Below, one piece after another: positions 7,727 to 16,393 of a DNA stretch of 64,000 nt. The DNA lies in NCBI GenBank assembly GCA_903889565.1, contig CAISYC010000066.1, forward strand, positions 111,826-175,825. The letters are read 5' to 3'. Origin of the DNA: an uncultured beta proteobacterium. Lineage in GTDB: Bacteria > Pseudomonadota > Gammaproteobacteria > Burkholderiales > SG8-41. The notes below the pieces were generated by a model that worked only from the letters and a program-made list of their open reading frames with translations, did not search any database and had not been told where the DNA came from. A program made the position numbers and the translations under genes. Every line of letters begins with the position of its first letter. The stretch's first letter is position 1.

Positions 7727-9808
7727 TCAGGCCTCGTGACTGAATTCCTGCGCGGCGAACTCCAGCGCAACATCCAGCGTTTCGAGAAACTCACCGACCT
7801 TGATCGGCTTGGTCAGATAACGGAAAAAGCCGGCTTCGAGCCCGCGTTCGATGTCGCGCGGAATCGCGTTGGCACTCAGGGCCACCACCGGAATATGTGC
7901 AGTGGCGGTATCTGCGCGCAAGATCTGCATTGCCTTGATGCCGCTCATGCCGGGCAGGTTGATATCCATCAGAATGACGTCCGGACGCGCGCTGCGCGCG
8001 ATGTCGATACCGAGCGTGCCGTTGCGCGCGCTCAGCAGCCGGATGTCCGGACGTCGCGCAATGATCTGCTCGACCAGTTGCAGATTGGCCGGATTGTCCT
8101 CGACATAGAGCAGGGTGCGCGAAGCCACGCCCTCCACCGCCGCCGGCTGGCGGGCGACAATGTGATCGGCCTCGCCGGCCTCAAGTTGCGGCGCGGCCGC
8201 CACCACCAGTTCGATCCAGAACACGCTGCCTTTGCCGACGATACTGGAGACGCCGATTGCGCCGCCCATCATTTCGACCAGACGCTTGGTCACCACCAGT
8301 CCGATGCCGGTGCCCTCTTCGCCCCCGCCCTCCTGGCCGAGCCGGTTGAACGGCTGGAACAACTGCAGAAGCTTTTCCGTCGACAAGCCTGCACCGGTGT
8401 CGGTGACGCTGACACGGATACGCTGCGGCGCCGGCTCGCTGACCTCTACCACCACCGCGCCGCCGGGTTGGTTGTATTTGATTGCGTTGGACAACAGGTT
8501 GATCAGCACCTGCTTCACGCGCGTGCGGTCGGCCTTGATGAAACTGTGGATGGCGGCCTCCGGAAACGAAATGCGGATACCGCGTTTTTGCGCCTGCGGC
8601 TCGATCATGGTGCGGCACTCCGACATCACATCGTGCAGCGACATCGGCTCCAGCGACCACGACAGGCGCCCGGACTCGATCATTGCCAGATCGAGAATCT
8701 CGTTGATCAGTTCCATCAGATACCAGCCGGCCTGCAGGATTTGCGCGATGCTTTGCTTTTGCGACGGCGTCGGCAGCGGCGTGTCGGTTTCCATCAGCTG
8801 CGCGAAACCCAGTATGGCGTTGAGCGGCGTGCGCAGCTCGTGACTCATGCTCGACAGAAAATCGGATTTGGCGAGGTTGGCTTTTTCCGCCACCGATTTG
8901 GCATTGGTCAGCTCCGCCTCGACTTTGCGCCGCTCGGTCAGATCGCGCGTCAGCTTGGCAAAGCCGCGCAGATTGCCCATCTGGTCGCGGATCGCGGTGA
9001 ACACCACGTTGGCCCAGAAGGTCGAGCCGTCCTTGCGCACGCGCCAGCCTTCGTCCTCAAAGCGGCCCTTGGTGGTGACGACATCGAGATCGCGCTGCGG
9101 CGCACCGCTGTCGATATCCTGGCGCGGATAAAAACGCGAAAAATGCTGGCCGACGATTTCCTCGGCGCTGTAGCCCTTGATGCGCTGCGCGCCGCTGTTC
9201 CAGCTCACCACCAGTCCCGCCGGGTCGAGCATCACGATGCCGTAGTCGCTCACACTCTCCACCATCAGGCGAAAGCTCTCCTCGGTCCAGCGCAGCTGTT
9301 CCTCGACCTGCTTGCGCGCCGAGTTGTCGGTGCCGATCAACAGGTAACCGATGATGTTGTTGGCAGCATCGCGCAGCGCGGTGACCGACACGATCGCCGG
9401 AAAACGGCTGCCGTCCTTTCGGATGTAGGTCAGTTCGTATTTGTCCTCGATGCCGCGCGAGGCCTTGAACACCAGCGCTTCGAAGCCCGGCGTGATCGCG
9501 GTGGCGAGTTCCTGGCTCAGCACCACCGCGCGCGCGATGACCTCCTGCGGATCCGAGATATGCGCCGGCGTGATCTTGTTGACCATCTCGGCGGCGGCGT
9601 AACCGAGCATGCGCTCGGCGCCGATGTTAAACAACTGGATGATGCCCTTTTCATCGGTCGCGATGATCGAAAAATTGGCGCTGTTCAGAATGGCGTCCTG
9701 CAGCGCACCGGTTTTCAATAACGCCTCTTCGCGCAGCACCTCGATGCTCGCCGCGTCGCTCGCAGTCGCACGCCCGGGGGCGGCAGATTCCAGATCATTT
9801 GGGGGCAT
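7727..9808 (-). CDS. Hybrid histidine kinase (PAS-PAS-HisKA-HATPase-REC)
   Basis: The 693-residue product has two PAS domains (about 30-150 and 165-285), a HisKA domain with the phospho-acceptor in SHELRTPLN (about residue 322), an ATPase domain with TDTGAGLS and GTGIGLVVTKRL motifs, and a C-terminal receiver with LLYVEDNPAN and the phospho-aspartate in ILMDINLPGMSG (about 612). No membrane segments, so it senses a cytoplasmic signal through PAS. No output domain: the phosphate is probably passed on, perhaps affecting the two cyclases of the same operon. The ATG at 9808 has GGAG upstream. A one-mismatch regulatory palindrome lies 99 bp upstream. Confidence 0.92.
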   Translation of the reverse strand: MPPNDLESAAPGRATASDAASIEVLREEALLKTGALQDAILNSANFSIIATDEKGIIQLFNIGAERMLGYAAAEMVNKITPAHISDPQEVIARAVVLSQELATAITPGFEALVFKASRGIEDKYELTYIRKDGSRFPAIVSVTALRDAANNIIGYLLIGTDNSARKQVEEQLRWTEESFRLMVESVSDYGIVMLDPAGLVVSWNSGAQRIKGYSAEEIVGQHFSRFYPRQDIDSGAPQRDLDVVTTKGRFEDEGWRVRKDGSTFWANVVFTAIRDQMGNLRGFAKLTRDLTERRKVEAELTNAKSVAEKANLAKSDFLSSMSHELRTPLNAILGFAQLMETDTPLPTPSQKQSIAQILQAGWYLMELINEILDLAMIESGRLSWSLEPMSLHDVMSECRTMIEPQAQKRGIRISFPEAAIHSFIKADRTRVKQVLINLLSNAIKYNQPGGAVVVEVSEPAPQRIRVSVTDTGAGLSTEKLLQLFQPFNRLGQEGGGEEGTGIGLVVTKRLVEMMGGAIGVSSIVGKGSVFWIELVVAAAPQLEAGEADHIVARQPAAVEGVASRTLLYVEDNPANLQLVEQIIARRPDIRLLSARNGTLGIDIARSARPDVILMDINLPGMSGIKAMQILRADTATAHIPVVALSANAIPRDIERGLEAGFFRYLTKPIKVGEFLETLDVALEFAAQEFSHEA

Positions 9809-9907
9809 GCCGGTGGCTCCGCTAAATACTTCAGATGTTGGTGCCGTTCCGGGTGGGGGGACATCAAAACGGCTGGACCAGATATAGCCGGTTTCACCGT
9901 CGCGCTC

Positions 9908-9923
9908 TGTGCGGCGACACACA
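9908..9923. promoter_or_regulatory. TGTNCG-N4-CGNACA palindrome, site 3
   Basis: TGTGCGGCGACACACA, one mismatch to the consensus. It is 99 bp before the hybrid kinase start (9808), the spacing seen at several other sites. Confidence 0.5.
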
Positions 9924-9940
9924 CAAGGAAAAGATTCGGG

Positions 9941-10909
9941 TCAGCGGGCGCCGCCCTGGCGCTGCAAAATCAGATCGCGGGTTTCGCGCGTGGCGCCGGC
10001 ATACGGCCCGTCGATTGCGGCGGCGCGCTCGATCAACAGCAGCGCCTCGTCGTTGCGCCCCTCGTCCGACAGCGTCTGTGCCAGATTGTTCAGCACCGCC
10101 ACCGAGTCCGGATGATGGTCGGCGGCAAGCCGCAGCACGGCCTCGGCTGCAGCAAGCGCGCCGTTCGCATAAAAACGGTTGGCGAGCCCGACGCTGGCCG
10201 TGACGTCGTCCGGCCAGCGCGCGAGCAGCGTTTCATAGGCCGTCTGCACTGCAGGCGCATCGGCCACCCGCGCCATCGCGACGACGGCCGCCAGCCATGA
10301 CGATTCCGTCGCGGTGACGGCAATGCGCGCGGGCGGCAGAGTCACCATCGCCCAATAACCGCTTTTCTTCCACGTGTATTCGAGCACGAAGAATGGCATC
10401 AGCAGACGTTGTTTCTGACCAGAGCGCACGATCAACTCGCCTTTGGGATAGTCGTAACCCACCACCACCGCGTAATGCCATGCGTTGCCGAAATTCTGCA
10501 ACACGATCACCGGCGTGCCGGCGGCGATTTCGCGCAGCAAATCCTCGAGCCGCGGTGCGAGTTGGTAGGCCACCATGCCGTAGCGGCGCGGCGTGGCCAG
10601 CATTTCGACTTGCAGACTGCCCTGGCGTGCCGGCAGATAAACCTGCGCCGCCAGATCGTCAGGCGTAACCTTGACCTTGAAATGGGCGAGCGAGGTCGCC
10701 AGCGCCGCCGGGCCGCATTGGTAATCCTCTTGCGGGAAGAACGGCACATCGGTGAGCTCGACGCGCTCGGGCAAACCGGCCGGCCAGGCATCGCGCAACA
10801 CTGCCGCCTGCGGCGCCATCGACGCGCAACCGCCGAGGACTGCAACAAGCAGCAAAACGCCCGCCGTCTGGCGGGCGCTCCGTGACCATTGCTGAAACAA
10901 CAAAATCAT
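9941..10909 (-). CDS. PA2778-family cysteine peptidase with TPR tail (lipoprotein)
   Basis: The 322-residue protein starts at an ATG (10909) that overlaps the stop of the PA2779-type gene. It has a lipoprotein signal (LLVAVLGGC, Cys near residue 26), a C39-like peptidase domain with the catalytic cysteine in DYQCGPAAL (about 65) and the histidine in WHYAVVVGYD (about 145), and TPR-like helices in the last third. The layout and the adjacent PA2779 partner match the PA2778 family of envelope cysteine peptidases. Substrate unknown. An in-frame start further upstream would extend into the PA2779 gene and destroy the signal peptide. Confidence 0.88.
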   Translation of the reverse strand: MILLFQQWSRSARQTAGVLLLVAVLGGCASMAPQAAVLRDAWPAGLPERVELTDVPFFPQEDYQCGPAALATSLAHFKVKVTPDDLAAQVYLPARQGSLQVEMLATPRRYGMVAYQLAPRLEDLLREIAAGTPVIVLQNFGNAWHYAVVVGYDYPKGELIVRSGQKQRLLMPFFVLEYTWKKSGYWAMVTLPPARIAVTATESSWLAAVVAMARVADAPAVQTAYETLLARWPDDVTASVGLANRFYANGALAAAEAVLRLAADHHPDSVAVLNNLAQTLSDEGRNDEALLLIERAAAIDGPYAGATRETRDLILQRQGGAR

Positions 10910-11265
10910 TTCCAGGTGAAATACACCACCAGACCGACCACGATCAGCAGCACGACCCAACCGCCGTCCCACATGGCGCCGGCCGGCAGGGAATTGATCC
11001 TGCCCGCCAGGGTATGCACTTCATCGTTAGTCATGGCAGCGACACGATCCTGCGCGAGTTTCGGATCGACGCCCATCGCCTGCAATTGGCTCGTCACGTC
11101 AGCGCGCGTCAGCGCAGCGGTAACAACAGTGCGATCCGCCTGCACGGTCGTGGCCGAAAGCATCTGCTCGGCGCCCACCATGCCGGCGGTGGCCAGCGGC
11201 AGTTGCAGTAAAAAAAATGACGCGATCAGAAAACGGCAGATCATCTTGATTCCGGTCGATTGCAT
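10906..11265 (-). CDS. PA2779-family membrane protein
   Basis: The 119-residue protein has an N-terminal signal peptide (about 1-27), a periplasmic helical segment (LTRADVTSQLQAMGVDPKLA, then VAAMTNDEVHTLAGRINSLP) and a C-terminal transmembrane helix (VVLLIVVGLVVYF). This matches PA2779, which is encoded next to PA2778-type peptidases; the two overlap by four bases (ATGA) and are surely co-translated. The ATG at 11265 has AAGGAG at 7 bases. Function is unknown, probably an anchor or cofactor of the peptidase. Confidence 0.85.
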   Translation of the reverse strand: MQSTGIKMICRFLIASFFLLQLPLATAGMVGAEQMLSATTVQADRTVVTAALTRADVTSQLQAMGVDPKLAQDRVAAMTNDEVHTLAGRINSLPAGAMWDGGWVVLLIVVGLVVYFTWK

Positions 11266-11316
11266 GTGATTCTCCTTGGGTGAATGGATTTGAAACGGGT
11301 TGAACCTTGTTCCGCA

Positions 11317-11493
11317 TTAAGTGCTTTTCTTGACTGCTTCCTTGAGGTCGCCGTAGCCCGCCTGCACCTTGCCGACCGCCTGCTGAACCCTGCCCTTTTG
11401 TTCGAGATTCGGATTGCCGACCACCTTGCCGGCAGCGGCCTTGACTTTGCCGGTGGCTTCTTCGACGCGCCCTTTGACCTGATCCTTGTTCAT
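11317..11493 (-). CDS. CsbD-family stress protein
   Basis: A 58-residue, lysine-rich, soluble protein: MNKDQVKGRVEEATGKVK, a second related unit (NPNLEQKGRVQQAVGKVQ) and the closing AGYGDLKEAVKK. This is a typical CsbD protein, a general-stress family of unknown mechanism (sigma-B dependent in Bacillus subtilis). AGGAG precedes the ATG. Two regulatory palindromes lie 97 and 197 bp upstream. A more divergent CsbD-like protein is encoded at 62761-62982. Confidence 0.9.
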   Translation of the reverse strand: MNKDQVKGRVEEATGKVKAAAGKVVGNPNLEQKGRVQQAVGKVQAGYGDLKEAVKKST

Positions 11494-11590
11494 CGCCTGC
11501 TCCTGAAAGTTAATTTGGAAAACGCAGGTTGTTCCGAATGGATTCCAATGCGTTCCGACTGCGAGATTGCCCACCGTTGCCACTGCAGTC

Positions 11591-11606
11591 TGTTCGTTAA
11601 CGTACT
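11591..11606. promoter_or_regulatory. TGTNCG-N4-CGNACA palindrome, site 4
   Basis: TGTTCGTTAACGTACT, one mismatch in the last base. It is 97 bp before the csbD-like gene start at 11493. Confidence 0.55.
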
Positions 11607-11690
11607 GTCGATGCGACAATCGAATACAGGCGCCAACGCCTGCATGCGCGGACCGAACCGGCACGTTATAACGGGCCGCACCGCGGGTTC

Positions 11691-11706
11691 TGTACGCAAG
11701 CGCACA
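11691..11706. promoter_or_regulatory. TGTNCG-N4-CGNACA palindrome, site 5
   Basis: TGTACGCAAGCGCACA, an exact match. It lies 197 bp before the csbD-like start and exactly 100 bp from site 4, so two bound dimers could sit upstream of this gene. Confidence 0.65.
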
Positions 11707-11721
11707 CAGAAGCCGTCAATA

Positions 11722-12951
11722 TCAATCGCGAATCCGGACCGGGATCAGACGCATGCCGGTGATCGAAAGCGTGGCAAACAGAACCTGATCGGGCGCAACG
11801 AACACACCGGTGGTGCCGGCGTAATCCCATGTATAGGGTTGATCGATCAGGCGCAGCAGTTCGATGGCCCCGGCGGCCAGGCGCACCACCGCCACGCCGC
11901 GCGGCCGCACCGGATAGACGGCAATGGTCTGCGCACCGCCGCTGCCGAGGATGATGCGGCTCTCGCTCGCCATCGGCGGCAATCCGCGCTGGAGTTTCAA
12001 TAATTCGCCGTTCACACCGACCAACCCGACAAAGCCCTCTTCGCCGGTCGCGCCGGCGACCACATAGGCGCCCAGCGCCGGCGCGAATTCGACGTCATAG
12101 GCATAGCGCACCGGCAGGCCGTCGATGATCTGGCGCTGCACGATGACATTGCCGGCAGCGCTGATCAACGCCAATTGCAGCGTCATCTGCGGATAACGCT
12201 GCCATACCACCAGCCAGTTGCGGTCGGAGGCCGCCACCAGCGGCCAGCCGTCGCGATGACCCGACGACAGTTTGCTTTCACCGCCCGGCTTGCCATCCGG
12301 TCCGACGCTGCGCACATAGATGTCTTTACCGGTACCGCGATCGAGAAACCCGCCGCCATCGACCCAGCCCTCGCCGTAAGCGACCAGAAAATTTTCGCCC
12401 AATGCAGCAACGTGACCGGAATGCCCGCCGCGCTTGATCATAAGCGGGTATTTGCGCAGCACGTGAAGCGCGCTGTCCCACAGCCCCGCATACTGATTGA
12501 TGCCGTCGCTGCCGTCTTCGCTGGTCACCAGAATGGCGCCCCGCGAATTGATTGCCGCGCTCGGCGGTTCCTGCGCCTCGGGCCGCGACACCAGCAATCG
12601 CGGCTCGACCGGCAGGGCCGCGGCATCCAACGCCGGTTTCAGCCATGCCGTGTAGATATCGTGCTGCCAGTCGCCGCCGGGATTGGCACGCGGCGGATTG
12701 CCGGGGCTGCCCCAGACCAGCAGCAGTTGGTCGCCGATTCTGAGCAAATCGATGCCGTGTTGCCAGGCGCGGTGGTCTTCGTCTGGTTCGGCGGCAGCAC
12801 TGACCAATGTCAGGAATGCAAAAGCAAGAAGCAGATATTTTCGGCTGCGCCCCCGTAGCGCAGGCGACCCGCCTGCATACCGTGACAATTGCAGGCGGCT
12901 CGCCTGCGCTACAAAAGCAAAACGCCGCCGCAGGCATGTCATTTTGAACAT
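11722..12951 (-). CDS. Secreted protein of unknown function, fifth gene of the pga operon
   Basis: The 409-residue product is not recognised beyond a probable beta-propeller-like pattern of short repeated strands (GDQLLLVWGSPG, NWLVVWQRYPQM, GAYVVAGATGEEG). It starts two bases after the pgaD stop, so it belongs to the pga transcript. The N-terminus is odd: the hydrophobic signal core (KYLLLAFAFLTLVSA, about 38-52) is preceded by some 36 residues, about 20 of which are encoded by a REP-like hairpin (12855-12912) that is in frame. No ATG, GTG or well placed TTG lies between the hairpin and the signal core, so translation probably has to pass through the repeat. The insertion gives the signal peptide an unusually long, basic leader. 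Confidence 0.65.
   Translation of the reverse strand: MFKMTCLRRRFAFVAQASRLQLSRYAGGSPALRGRSRKYLLLAFAFLTLVSAAAEPDEDHRAWQHGIDLLRIGDQLLLVWGSPGNPPRANPGGDWQHDIYTAWLKPALDAAALPVEPRLLVSRPEAQEPPSAAINSRGAILVTSEDGSDGINQYAGLWDSALHVLRKYPLMIKRGGHSGHVAALGENFLVAYGEGWVDGGGFLDRGTGKDIYVRSVGPDGKPGGESKLSSGHRDGWPLVAASDRNWLVVWQRYPQMTLQLALISAAGNVIVQRQIIDGLPVRYAYDVEFAPALGAYVVAGATGEEGFVGLVGVNGELLKLQRGLPPMASESRIILGSGGAQTIAVYPVRPRGVAVVRLAAGAIELLRLIDQPYTWDYAGTTGVFVAPDQVLFATLSITGMRLIPVRIRD
12855..12912. repeat. REP-like hairpin within the 5' end of a gene
   Basis: Two 23-bp arms (12855-12877 and 12890-12912) are complementary at 22 of 23 positions around a 12-base loop. Each arm itself holds a smaller palindrome built on GCAGGCG/CGCCTGC. 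This nested layout is typical of REP/BIME elements. Its translation (AQASRL...GGSPALR) is a sequence often produced by such repeats. I see no second copy in the window. Confidence 0.8.
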
Positions 12952-12955
12952 TTCA

Positions 12956-13450
12956 CTAAATCGGCACCGCTGCGCCGTCGATCAGCGCTTCGACCTTCGC
13001 AATGTTGCCCTTCAGATCGTGGGTCACATAAAGACGCTGCTCGCTCTGCCAGCGTGCGACTGCCGGTGCGCTCTGGCAGAAATCGCGCGCGATCTCCAGC
13101 GTGGTGACCGGCAGCGGCGCGGTGCGTTTCTCGACGCCGCCAAAACGCACAATGTTGTAGAGTGCCCACAGCACGAGGGCGCCGCCCATCATCCAGATGA
13201 TCAGGCCGTAGAATCCGAGCAGGTTCAGAACATCGCGGTAGCCGCCGAGCACGATCATGTATTTGTAAGCCTGCTGCACACCCAACGACCATGCCAGCAG
13301 CGCCAGCACCGGCAGCCACAAATAAAACCAGAACGCCCAGAACGCCAGCGTCAGCGCGGCGTAGACCGTGCGCTGACGCGGCGACTGCAGATCGGAGCGC
13401 TCGATCAGCGGCGATTTCAGGGCAGAATGCCGCGATCGGGACTGGTCCAT
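12956..13450 (-). CDS. pgaD: PgaD, c-di-GMP-dependent partner of PgaC
   Basis: The 164-residue protein has two transmembrane helices (about 33-60 and 75-98: LAFWAFWFYLWLPVLALLAW and LLGFYGLIIWMMGGALVLWA) and a cytoplasmic tail with FCQSAPAVARWQSEQRL, matching the PgaD family. In E. coli, PgaC and PgaD together bind c-di-GMP and polymerise poly-beta-1,6-N-acetylglucosamine. The ATG at 13450 has GGAGG 7 bases upstream and overlaps the end of pgaC by 34 bases. It is the fourth gene of the operon. Confidence 0.9.
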   Translation of the reverse strand: MDQSRSRHSALKSPLIERSDLQSPRQRTVYAALTLAFWAFWFYLWLPVLALLAWSLGVQQAYKYMIVLGGYRDVLNLLGFYGLIIWMMGGALVLWALYNIVRFGGVEKRTAPLPVTTLEIARDFCQSAPAVARWQSEQRLYVTHDLKGNIAKVEALIDGAAVPI

Positions 13451-14703
13451 CGTGCCCTCCTTTTGGAATTGCGCAACAACGCGCGCGGCACCGCCACGAT
13501 CGTCGTCGCCATGTTGATCATCCAATACGCCAGCGGATACCAGATCATCCAGAAGAAACTGCGCACCGAGCCGCTGCCGTACCGCGAATCGAGCGCAAGA
13601 CTGACGCCGATCTGGATCAGACAGGTGGTGCCGACCATGACGCCGCTCCAGCCCGACAGCAATGAGGGCACGCGGTAATCCGGCGGCAATTCAACGAACT
13701 GTCCGGCCAGCCACAACACCGCCATCACCAGCATGGCGTAGGCCCAGACCACGCTCATCAGATATTCGATCAGCACCGGCCACATGCGGCGCGCCTTCCA
13801 CAGGTGCTCGATATGCCAGTTCTTAATCATCACCTGGATGCCGCCCATCGACCAGCGCAGTCGCTGCGCCCACAGGCCGGGCAGTGTCTCCGGCGCAAGG
13901 ATCCAGCAATGCGCCTTGGGCTCGAAACGCACATCCCAGTGGCGGATCTGCAGCTTCCAGCTGATGTCGATATCCTCGGTCAGCATGTCGGGGCTCCAGT
14001 AGCCGACGTCATGCAGCGCCGCCTTGCGAAAACAGGCGACCACGCCTGACACCGTAAAAATCCGGCCATAGGTGCGCTGAGCCCGTTTAATCAAACCGAC
14101 GATCGAAGAAAACTCGCCGACCTGCAAGCGGCCGAGCAGGGTCGAGCGGTTGCGCACGCGCGGGTTGCCGGTCACCGCGCCGACGCGCGGATTCAGAAAA
14201 TGCACCATCAGCCAGGACAGTGCCTCGGGATCGAGCAGCGCATCGGCGTCGATGCAGCACAGATATTGAGCCGGCGTCATCAATGACGCGGTGGTCAGCG
14301 CCACCGCCTTGCCCTGGTTGCGCGCGCAATAAATCACGCGGATTACCGGATGCCGGGCCGCCAGCGATTCGAGTATCGTGCGCGTCTCGTCTCCGCTGCC
14401 GTCGTCGATCAGCAGAATATCGAAATTCGGATAGGTGGAAGCGAGCAGATATTCGACCGTATCCTCGATATCACGTCCCTCGTTATGACAGGGCACGATG
14501 ATGCTGACCAGCGGATACTCGGCCAGCGGCGGCGGCGTCTCCAACCCGCCCCCGGGCAAATCGCGATGGCTCTTTGGCGGCCGTTCGTAGCGATAGTAAT
14601 AAAACACCGCGCCGGTCATCCACAGGTAGGCCATGAACAGGGGGTAGTAGTACGAATAGGCCGAGAAAAACTCGACCGGCGAGGTGCCGGGATCGGGGAT
14701 CAT
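13417..14703 (-). CDS. pgaC: PgaC, poly-N-acetylglucosamine synthase (GT2)
   Basis: The 428-residue membrane glycosyltransferase has an N-terminal helix (about 12-37), a GT2 catalytic domain with IDDGSGDE (about 98), the metal-binding DAD in CCIDADALLD (about 153), the acceptor motif TED (about 240) and QRLRW (about 283), and C-terminal helices. These are the processive beta-glycosyltransferase signatures. It polymerises UDP-GlcNAc into PNAG across the inner membrane together with PgaD. The start overlaps the pgaB stop (ATGA). Confidence 0.95.
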   Translation of the reverse strand: MIPDPGTSPVEFFSAYSYYYPLFMAYLWMTGAVFYYYRYERPPKSHRDLPGGGLETPPPLAEYPLVSIIVPCHNEGRDIEDTVEYLLASTYPNFDILLIDDGSGDETRTILESLAARHPVIRVIYCARNQGKAVALTTASLMTPAQYLCCIDADALLDPEALSWLMVHFLNPRVGAVTGNPRVRNRSTLLGRLQVGEFSSIVGLIKRAQRTYGRIFTVSGVVACFRKAALHDVGYWSPDMLTEDIDISWKLQIRHWDVRFEPKAHCWILAPETLPGLWAQRLRWSMGGIQVMIKNWHIEHLWKARRMWPVLIEYLMSVVWAYAMLVMAVLWLAGQFVELPPDYRVPSLLSGWSGVMVGTTCLIQIGVSLALDSRYGSGSVRSFFWMIWYPLAYWMINMATTIVAVPRALLRNSKRRARWTSPDRGILP

Positions 14704-16391
14704 GGTTTCACCTGCGCAGGAGCGAGCGGATTGACACGCAGCGACAGCGCCGGCGCGACGTCGGCGAGCGGCGGGTTGTCATGCATAAAGTCATCGTTGA
14801 AATAGCCGAAATTGAGCGCCCCGCCGCGTTGCAATTCACGCATGCGGCGCGCCAGCCGGCGCCCGTTGCCTGAGGCCGGCGTGCTGTGCAGCAGATAAAC
14901 CAGCTTGCGCGCCGTTACCGCATCGGGCGGCAACACCGCGCGGTCCTCGATCAGCGTGATGAAATCGTATTCGGCGGCGAGCGCGGCCATGCCCTGACCG
15001 CGGGTCGTGGTGCGCGCGGTTTGCAGCGGCGCGCGCGCCGCGCGCGCCCGCAGCGCGAGCCGGTGCGTGAACGCCAGCGTGTCGGCATCCTGCATTTCGC
15101 CGCTTTGCAGTCCGTCGTCGAACACCAGCCCGTCGAAATTGTTGTAACGCGCGAGGTCCTCGTAGACTTCGGCGATCCGGTCCTGCGGCAGACGCCAGGC
15201 CGTCACCGGCATCACCGCGAACACTTTCACGTCCACGCGCGAAGCGAGCTGCCAGGCCGCGCGATTGAACAGATTGCCGCGCATGGGCAGGTGCCGATTG
15301 GGAAAATATGCGCCGTCGGCGACGCCATCGCCGTCCGCATCGGTGGTGGCACGCAGATAAACGTGGGTGGGTTTGAGCACCTCAATGCGGTCGAGCAGTA
15401 CCGACAGCTTGCGTTCCTGCACCGTGTTATCCGCGTCATAGACGTCGTCGAGATTGACTTCCACCACACGCACGGGTTCAGGGTGACGCGGGCCGCGTAC
15501 CTCGGCCACCCATTCGGCCAGCGCCGGATTGTGTTCGATCAAGGTTCGCCGCAGCGCGGTCAATGGAACATCCGGCGTGTTCGCACCGTCGTCCAGCGTC
15601 AGCGCGATCGTCATGCCCCACTCCCCGGCCATGCGCAGCAATTCGTTGTTGCAGCTGCCGTAGGGCCAGACCACGACGCGCGGGCGGCGGCCGGTTTCAC
15701 GCTCCAGCACCATCGCACTGTGCGCGAGATCCGCACTCACGCGTTCGTGCCAGCGGGTGTCGTCCTCGTAATCGCCGCTCGCCGCATCGTAGATGCGCGC
15801 GGTAGCCGCCGGCTGCAGATTGCCCTGCGGATTGGCCGGCACGCCGCGGTGCAGGTCGTAGCTGTGCGAGGCAAGCTCGACCAGCCCCGAATCGGCCATC
15901 TCGCGCAGTTGCGGCCAGGTCGGAAATTGCGCCGCGACCACGGTGCCTTTTTCGCCGTAGGTCAGCACGCTGTCATGGCGGTCGTCGATCCACGCCCCGA
16001 CCACCGCGAGCACGGCCGGATAGTTGAATGCAAGCAGTAAGGGATAGACACGGGTGTAAAACGACAGATAGGCGTCGTCAAAGGTCAGCAGCACCGCCTT
16101 TGCCGGCAGCGCCTTGCCGCCGCCGCGCGCGGCGATGATTTGGTCGAGACTCACCGGCGTATAACCGTTGCCGCGCAGCCAGGCGAATTGCCGCACCAGC
16201 GCCGCGCTGTCGACGGCATAGGGATCGGGATAGTCGCGCACATCATCGCGCACCTCGTGATACGACAGCGCGACAAAGCTGCCGGGGGCCTCGTACGGAT
16301 AGTCCGCGACGGGATCGCGCGCGACAACACCCCCTGCCATCAACAGCAGCAGTGCGGCGATTGCACATCGAACAAACGGCAGGCGCGGCAT
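14700..16391 (-). CDS. pgaB: PgaB, PNAG N-deacetylase
   Basis: The 563-residue protein has a signal peptide (about 1-24) and a polysaccharide deacetylase (CE4) domain with VALSYHEV, LTFDDAY (about 102) and the metal ligand motif SHSYDLH (about 174), then a C-terminal glycosidase-like domain (VEVNLDDVYD, THVYLRATTD, FDGLVFDDG). In E. coli PgaB is 672 residues; this one is about 110 shorter, the loss being in the second domain. No lipobox Cys is visible, so it is probably periplasmic rather than lipid-anchored. It partly deacetylates PNAG for export through PgaA. It is separated by 2 bp from pgaA. Confidence 0.92.
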   Translation of the reverse strand: MPRLPFVRCAIAALLLLMAGGVVARDPVADYPYEAPGSFVALSYHEVRDDVRDYPDPYAVDSAALVRQFAWLRGNGYTPVSLDQIIAARGGGKALPAKAVLLTFDDAYLSFYTRVYPLLLAFNYPAVLAVVGAWIDDRHDSVLTYGEKGTVVAAQFPTWPQLREMADSGLVELASHSYDLHRGVPANPQGNLQPAATARIYDAASGDYEDDTRWHERVSADLAHSAMVLERETGRRPRVVVWPYGSCNNELLRMAGEWGMTIALTLDDGANTPDVPLTALRRTLIEHNPALAEWVAEVRGPRHPEPVRVVEVNLDDVYDADNTVQERKLSVLLDRIEVLKPTHVYLRATTDADGDGVADGAYFPNRHLPMRGNLFNRAAWQLASRVDVKVFAVMPVTAWRLPQDRIAEVYEDLARYNNFDGLVFDDGLQSGEMQDADTLAFTHRLALRARAARAPLQTARTTTRGQGMAALAAEYDFITLIEDRAVLPPDAVTARKLVYLLHSTPASGNGRRLARRMRELQRGGALNFGYFNDDFMHDNPPLADVAPALSLRVNPLAPAQVKP

Positions 16392-16393
16392 CT

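Noticed and set aside
7433..9721. 762-codon open frame opposite the hybrid kinase
   Set aside because: The other strand encodes a full PAS-HisKA-REC kinase with all motifs. The long antisense frame is an effect of high GC and codon bias.
14886..16040. 384-codon open frame opposite pgaB
   Set aside because: pgaB is clear and fits the operon; the antisense frame has no signal peptide or motif.
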